This document shows, piece after piece, positions 59,888 to 64,000 of a DNA stretch of 64,000 bases. Source of the stretch: Thalassovita gelatinovora (lineage in GTDB: Bacteria; Pseudomonadota; Alphaproteobacteria; Rhodobacterales; Rhodobacteraceae); the NCBI RefSeq assembly GCF_001458355.1, contig NZ_CYSA01000016.1:62001-126000 (forward strand). Direction: 5' to 3'. The translations under genes were made by a program, and so were the position numbers. A model generated the notes under the pieces. The model did no database searches. It was not told the origin of the DNA and saw only the letters and a list, made by a program, of their open reading frames with translations. Within the stretch, counting starts at the first letter, position 1, and every line of letters starts with the position of its first letter.

Positions 59888-60414
59888 CCAAGACCATTGA
59901 CACGGGTGTTCGGGAGGGGGGCACAGGCGCCTCTCCCGCGCATCACCTGACGCGGTCTGGAATCTTTCTGGGCAGTATCGGGGGCGTTCTTTTGCTCGCC
60001 ATGATGGGACTTACCGTCTGCGATGTGATCGGGCGCTATCTGTTCAACTCCCCGATCAAAGGCGCGAGTGAATTGACTGAAATCCTGCTATGTGCCGTGA
60101 TTTTTGTTGGACTTGGGGCCGTCTCCTTGGCGGAAGATCACGTGACCGTCGATCTTTTGACCGAAAAGATGCCGCTGGCTGTGCAGCCGTTGCGGCAGGC
60201 CGTCACCGGGGTCTTGAGCGGCGCCATCCTTGTCGTGATCTCATGGCGGCTTTGGATCTATGCGGACCAGATCGGCGGCTATGGCGGCTCGACGACCAAT
60301 CTCAGCATTCCCATCGCGCCTCTCGGCTATTTCTGCGCCATCTGCGCATTTATCGGCGGTGTGATCACCGCTTTTCTGCCCCTCGAACGTTTCATCAAAC
60401 GTTTGAAGCAATAA
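59884..60414 (+). CDS. TRAP transporter small permease (DctQ family, system 2)
   Basis: A 176-residue four-helix membrane protein. The family motif around DVIGRYLFNSPIKGASELTE is present. It begins inside the last codons of the binding-protein gene (ATGA), so no attenuating terminator lies between them, in contrast to system 1. Confidence 0.93.
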   Translation: MTKTIDTGVREGGTGASPAHHLTRSGIFLGSIGGVLLLAMMGLTVCDVIGRYLFNSPIKGASELTEILLCAVIFVGLGAVSLAEDHVTVDLLTEKMPLAVQPLRQAVTGVLSGAILVVISWRLWIYADQIGGYGGSTTNLSIPIAPLGYFCAICAFIGGVITAFLPLERFIKRLKQ

Positions 60415-60426
60415 GGGACAAGACAC

Positions 60427-61707
60427 ATGGAACATTGGCCTATTGGAATGGCTGTTCTGGCCTTTCTGTTGTTCATGGGCATGCCCATTGCCTTTGCTCT
60501 TACAGGCGTCGGCTTGGTCGGCGTGGTGTCCATTATCGGCTGGTCCCCCTCGTTGGCATTGCTTGGATCGGTCTTTTTCGACAACGGGCGCGATTACACA
60601 CTCTCTGTCCTGCCGCTCTTTCTGTTGATGGGGAACTTTGTGGTGCAATCCGGGATCGCAGCAGAGCTTTATGCCTCTGCCTATGCTTGGTTGCGCCATC
60701 GCAAGGGCGGATTGGCGACCGCGACAGTGGTGGCCTGTGGTGCGTTCTCGTCAGTTTGTGGCTCATCGCTTGCAACGGCGGCCACCATGACCAAAATTGC
60801 GCTGCCCTCCATGCGGCGCTATGGCTACCCGGATCAGCTTTCGACCGCATCGATTGCTGCGGGCGGCACGTTGGGTATTTTGATCCCTCCTTCCGTGATC
60901 CTTGTGTTCTATGGCATCCTCACCCAACAAGACATCGGGCGGCTGTTCCTTGCCGGCCTGATCCCCGGCGTGATCGGTATCATCGGTTACTCTATCGCGG
61001 TGCGCTTGTCGCTTAGGTTTCAAGGAATCGATCTGCCGACAGAACCAAAATTGCCGCTCTTGGATCGTATTCGGGCGCTCAAAGGGACGTCGGGCGCCTT
61101 GGCTCTGTTCACCTTTGTCATGGGCGGGATTTACCTTGGTGTCTTTACGCCGACCGAAAGTGCGGGCATGGGCGCAGGCGGGGCCTTTCTTTTGGTGATC
61201 CTGAAACGCCAGTTTTCCATCGAAGCAACGCTGTCCGTGCTGTTCGACACGATGAAAACCACGGCAATGATGTTTTTCATCCTCTTTGGCGCGCTGACCT
61301 TCACCAATTACGTGAACATGTCTGGCATGACCAATGACATTCAGACCCTGATCACCGGACTGACCAGTAGCCCGATGGGGTTCATCCTGATCGTGTTCTG
61401 CATCTACCTCCTGCTCGGTTGTGTCTTGGAAAGCCTGTCGATGATCATGCTCACCGTGCCTGTGTTTTATCCGATCGCGGCCGACCTTGGGATTGATCTG
61501 ATCTGGTTCGGCATCTTTGTCGTGATGGTGACGGAAATATCCTACATTACCCCGCCCGTCGGGATGAATGTTTTTGTCCTGCGCTCTGTGGTGCCGGATG
61601 TCCGGCTCAGCACGATTTTCAAAGGCCTTGTGCCCTTCGTCACGATGGATGTGCTCCGCGTGGGTCTTTTGACGGCAGCACCCGTTCTCGTGCTGATCCT
61701 CACCTAA
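60427..61707 (+). CDS. TRAP transporter large permease (DctM family, system 2)
   Basis: A 426-residue polytopic permease with DctM motifs ASIAAGGTLGILIPPSVIL, GVFTPTESAGMGAGGAF and YITPPVGMNVFVLRS. It completes the second TRAP system. A dehydrogenase-like gene follows 29 bases later on the same strand. Confidence 0.94.
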   Translation: MEHWPIGMAVLAFLLFMGMPIAFALTGVGLVGVVSIIGWSPSLALLGSVFFDNGRDYTLSVLPLFLLMGNFVVQSGIAAELYASAYAWLRHRKGGLATATVVACGAFSSVCGSSLATAATMTKIALPSMRRYGYPDQLSTASIAAGGTLGILIPPSVILVFYGILTQQDIGRLFLAGLIPGVIGIIGYSIAVRLSLRFQGIDLPTEPKLPLLDRIRALKGTSGALALFTFVMGGIYLGVFTPTESAGMGAGGAFLLVILKRQFSIEATLSVLFDTMKTTAMMFFILFGALTFTNYVNMSGMTNDIQTLITGLTSSPMGFILIVFCIYLLLGCVLESLSMIMLTVPVFYPIAADLGIDLIWFGIFVVMVTEISYITPPVGMNVFVLRSVVPDVRLSTIFKGLVPFVTMDVLRVGLLTAAPVLVLILT

Positions 61708-61736
61708 CAACCGCAAAAGAGAGACCCAGAGAGACA

Positions 61737-62756
61737 ATGACAACCTCTTATAAAATTGGTGTGATCGGTGCCGGCAATATCGGCACCGCTATGGCCGCGC
61801 TGGTGTCGCAATCGGGTGCGGATGTCTGGCTCACAGCGCGCGGTGCGCGGCTGGGTCAAATCACGCAGGACGGCGTCCATTTGGATGATCGGGGCACTGT
61901 AATCTCTGCCCGCCCGAAAACCTGTGACCACCTCAAAGCCCCCATGGACGCGCTGTTTGTCTGTGTGAAATCCCAAAGCCTTGCCTCAGCGCTTCACCTG
62001 AACCGGGCGGCGATCACGCCGGACACATTAGTGATCCCGATGGTGAACGGCTTGCCGTTTTGGTTCTACGCCGATGAGACCGGGCTTGGCGCGGTACCGC
62101 TGCTAGATCCCGACGGCGATTTGGCGCGGATTTTAACCCCGCAACAGGTGCTTGGTGCCGTGCTATTGATGACCGTTCAGATGGATGACGCAGGTCTGGC
62201 AAAATCGTCCAACACCCCGACCCTGAGTCTTGGCGCGGTATGCGAGGGCGTCGATGCCGACAAAGTGGGTCAGTTGATCTCTCTTTTGAACTGCGGCGGA
62301 GTACGGACAGAGTTTGATCGGGATATCCGGCAAAAAGTTCTTGTTAAACTGTTGGCGAATTTCGCAACCAATCCGCTCTCCGCACTGACTGGTGCGATGC
62401 TTGATGAGCTTGGCCAAACCCCCGCCCTTCGCGACATTTCCACAGCGCTTGCGGATGAGTTCCGGGACTGGGCCAGCAGCGAAGGTTATGAGCTTCCGCC
62501 AAATGCGTGGCTCGTGGATTTGTTGATTGATGCAGGGGCTTTCCCGACATCAATGTTACAGGATGCTTTGGCCGGCAAGCCTCTTGAACTTGATGCGATT
62601 TGCCTTGCCCCGATGGAACTCGCCAAGGCGAAAGGCACCCCTATGCCCACCTTGGGCGGGCTTTTGGATCTTCTAAACACGGCCACGTCACTCCCCGCAA
62701 GAAAAGCTCAGGTGCCCGACATGATCCAAACCCTGCGCCTCTCACAAACCGCCTGA
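61737..62756 (+). CDS. Ketopantoate reductase-family (ApbA/PanE-like) dehydrogenase
   Basis: A 339-residue NAD(P)-dependent reductase of the 2-dehydropantoate reductase family. It has the Rossmann motif VIGAGNIGTAMAALV and the C-terminal helical domain (KLLANFATNPLSALTG, where Asn and Ser usually bind substrate). It is cotranscribed with TRAP system 2 and the aldolase, not with pantothenate genes. It more probably reduces a 2-keto acid or oxidises a hydroxy acid from the catabolic route. The exact substrate is unknown. Confidence 0.88.
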   Translation: MTTSYKIGVIGAGNIGTAMAALVSQSGADVWLTARGARLGQITQDGVHLDDRGTVISARPKTCDHLKAPMDALFVCVKSQSLASALHLNRAAITPDTLVIPMVNGLPFWFYADETGLGAVPLLDPDGDLARILTPQQVLGAVLLMTVQMDDAGLAKSSNTPTLSLGAVCEGVDADKVGQLISLLNCGGVRTEFDRDIRQKVLVKLLANFATNPLSALTGAMLDELGQTPALRDISTALADEFRDWASSEGYELPPNAWLVDLLIDAGAFPTSMLQDALAGKPLELDAICLAPMELAKAKGTPMPTLGGLLDLLNTATSLPARKAQVPDMIQTLRLSQTA

Positions 62757-62768
62757 AAGGACAACTCG

Positions 62769-63536
62769 ATGAACAGCCAAACGCCCACGATCACCCCACC
62801 GATGGCGGGGATGACCGAAGCCGACCTTCGCGTGCAGCTTGCAGATTTCTACCATCTGGTGAGTTACCTTGGTTGGACAGAATTGATTTTCAACCATATT
62901 TCTGTCCGCCTCCCCGGTGAAGACCATGCCTATCTCGTCAACCCGATGGGATTGCATTATGATGAGGTGACGCCCGAAAATCTTCTGGTTGTCGGGGTGG
63001 ATGGCAAGCTGTTGCGCGACAGTGCCTATAAACCAAATCCGGCGGGGTTTGCCCTTCACGGCGTGATCCATGAACACCGTCCAGATGTTGGCTGTGTCGC
63101 GCATACGCACACGACCCCAATCTCAGCAATGACAATGAAGGGGTTCGACATTGATCATGACAATTTTTATGGCGCACAGCTTTACGGGCGCGTTGCCTAT
63201 CACACATTCGAAGGCATCACGATTTACGATGAAGAACGCGGGCGCATTCTTGAATCCCTGAAGGGCAAACATGTATTGGTGCTGCGCAATCACGGGATTG
63301 CTGTGTGCGAGGCCGATATTCCTCTCACCTTTTTCCTGTTGTGGACCGTACAACGCGCCGCCGAAATTCAATGTGCCGCAAGCGCAATTCCAGGCCCAAA
63401 CAACGCCCTGACCGAAGACATCAAACAGAAATGCGCCGATGACGCACAACGCCTGAAAGACAACGCTTCCTTTGCCACATTGTTGTTTGACGCGATGATC
63501 CGCAAGATGAAGCGCGACCGCCCGGAATTCGCCTGA
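62769..63536 (+). CDS. Class II aldolase/adducin-family protein
   Basis: A 255-residue class II aldolase-fold protein. The zinc ligands are visible: HTHTTPIS (two His) and a third His in LVLRNHGIA. The N-terminal catalytic region has LIFNHISVRLPG. This family includes fuculose-phosphate aldolase, aromatic acid decarboxylases and adducin-like proteins without activity. It follows the dehydrogenase gene by 12 bases and ends the operon. A retro-aldol or decarboxylation step on an auxin-derived acid is a plausible but unproven role. Confidence 0.88.
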   Translation: MNSQTPTITPPMAGMTEADLRVQLADFYHLVSYLGWTELIFNHISVRLPGEDHAYLVNPMGLHYDEVTPENLLVVGVDGKLLRDSAYKPNPAGFALHGVIHEHRPDVGCVAHTHTTPISAMTMKGFDIDHDNFYGAQLYGRVAYHTFEGITIYDEERGRILESLKGKHVLVLRNHGIAVCEADIPLTFFLLWTVQRAAEIQCAASAIPGPNNALTEDIKQKCADDAQRLKDNASFATLLFDAMIRKMKRDRPEFA

Positions 63537-63548
63537 CTGTTGGCTCAG

Positions 63549-63584
63549 ACAAACAGGGCGGCTTTCTCGCGGCCCTGTTTGTCA
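63549..63584 (+). terminator. Stem-loop closing the second TRAP operon
   Basis: GACAAACAGGGC and GCCCTGTTTGTC form a 12-base perfect stem around a 12-base loop, about 12 bases after the aldolase stop. No T-run follows, so it is a transcript-end hairpin rather than a textbook terminator. Confidence 0.65.
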
Positions 63585-63696
63585 TGCCCATCCGGCACAA
63601 TGCTGATCCAGTTTAGCCCCCGTGCAAGACTGCGGCGCCAATTAGCGTCGATGTCGCGGATCGCGACAGCCAAAGACGATTGCGCTATGCGTCGAT

Positions 63697-63764
63697 AAAT
63701 CACGTCACTTTTCACATTCTATTCCATTACAAACCTCACTAAACTTCGCGCGAATACGTGATTT
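63697..63764 (+). promoter_or_regulatory. Possible autoregulatory sites upstream of the MarR gene
   Basis: AAATCACGT (63697-63705) and ACGTGATTT (63756-63764) form a widely spaced inverted pair that shares the TCACGT/ACGTGA half-site with the palindrome at 51657. The second site overlaps the ribosome-binding region. This is consistent with, but does not prove, autoregulation. Confidence 0.4.
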
Positions 63765-63778
63765 GGAGACACCTAGCA

Positions 63779-64000
63779 GTGACAGTGAAGCAGGATAGCC
63801 CTAAAAAATTCAAAGAAAATTGGCCTTTTTTCTGGGTGAGCCAAATCAACGCCGCTTATGCCAATGCCCTTGAGCGGCGGATCAAATCCTATGGCATAGA
63901 TATGCCCCGTTGGCGCGCCATGATGAGCCTTTACGAAGATCAGTACCTTTCCGTTTCCGAGATCGCAGAGTTTTCCGCTCAGAAACTCAACACAACCACG
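63779..64000 (+). CDS. iacR: MarR-family regulator, probable IacR (truncated by window end)
   Basis: The first 74 codons are visible from a GTG at 63779, with GGAG ten bases upstream. The frame is open to the window edge. The sequence NWPFFWVSQINAAYANALER, then GIDMPRWRAMMSLYEDQYLS and VSEIAEFSAQKLNTTT, follows the MarR pattern of a long dimerisation helix leading into the winged HTH. IacR is the MarR repressor of iac genes elsewhere. Its place beside the iac block and the matching palindromes support that assignment. Confidence 0.8.
   Translation, partial: MTVKQDSPKKFKENWPFFWVSQINAAYANALERRIKSYGIDMPRWRAMMSLYEDQYLSVSEIAEFSAQKLNTTT

Overview
The window looks like a chromosomal segment of a GC-rich alphaproteobacterium, most likely a marine Rhodobacteraceae (Roseobacter-type) organism. 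Grounds: the urease, paa and folC/accD gene content and order, an abundance of TRAP transporters, GANTC (CcrM-type) sites, and an interspersed repeat next to gene ends that I associate with this family. No rRNA, tRNA or CRISPR array was seen.

Layout. 1-4049: the distal urease operon (ureC, ureE, ureF, ureG), interrupted by one small opposite-strand gene. 4179-10798: a three-gene transglutaminase / amidoligase / ATP-grasp-alpha-E operon of unknown product. 10799-14172: acyl-CoA dehydrogenase, a LysR regulator and an AEC-type permease. 14537-18247: a small detoxification-like operon (carboxymuconolactone decarboxylase family, DUF1348, GST, flavin split-barrel protein) with a divergent LysR gene. 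18217-21893: a FadH-like dienoyl-CoA reductase, a small barrel protein, arsH and arsR. 22019-28330: three conserved hypothetical genes, a tandem pair of CPBP membrane proteases, accD and folC. 28331-28645 holds a GANTC cluster, hairpins and an intrinsic terminator. 28646-35790: zapE, an MFS transporter, a tightly overlapping five-gene operon ending in an alpha/beta hydrolase and starting with fghA, and a second AEC permease. 36116-39777: mbfA (ferritin-VIT1 iron exporter), a TetR gene, an NYN/OST-HTH protein and the glutathione-dependent formaldehyde dehydrogenase adhC. 39946-44455: a phenylacetate catabolic block (tetR, paaK, paaI divergent from paaZ). 44549-47153: DUF2794, NlpC/P60 and M17 peptidase genes.

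At 47219-47591 the core-like sequence ends in a truncated gene abutting an IS3-family remnant. To the right, base composition and codon choice look visibly less GC-rich. The accessory block 48035-64000 is a complete set of genes matching the indole-3-acetic acid (auxin) catabolic iac cluster: iacI divergent from iacH-A-B-C-D-E-F-G, and the start of a MarR-family iacR at the right edge. Two complete TRAP transporters, a ketopantoate-reductase-like gene and a class II aldolase gene are added to it. Two promoters in the block share a two-dyad operator architecture with identical spacing, and a third copy of the palindrome lies upstream of the first TRAP system. Together these suggest one MarR-controlled regulon that imports auxin-like acids and degrades them through a flavin monooxygenase (IacA/IacG), a reductase (IacE) and a Rieske dioxygenase (IacC/IacD/IacF) towards catechol. 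No catechol ring-cleavage genes are visible in the window.
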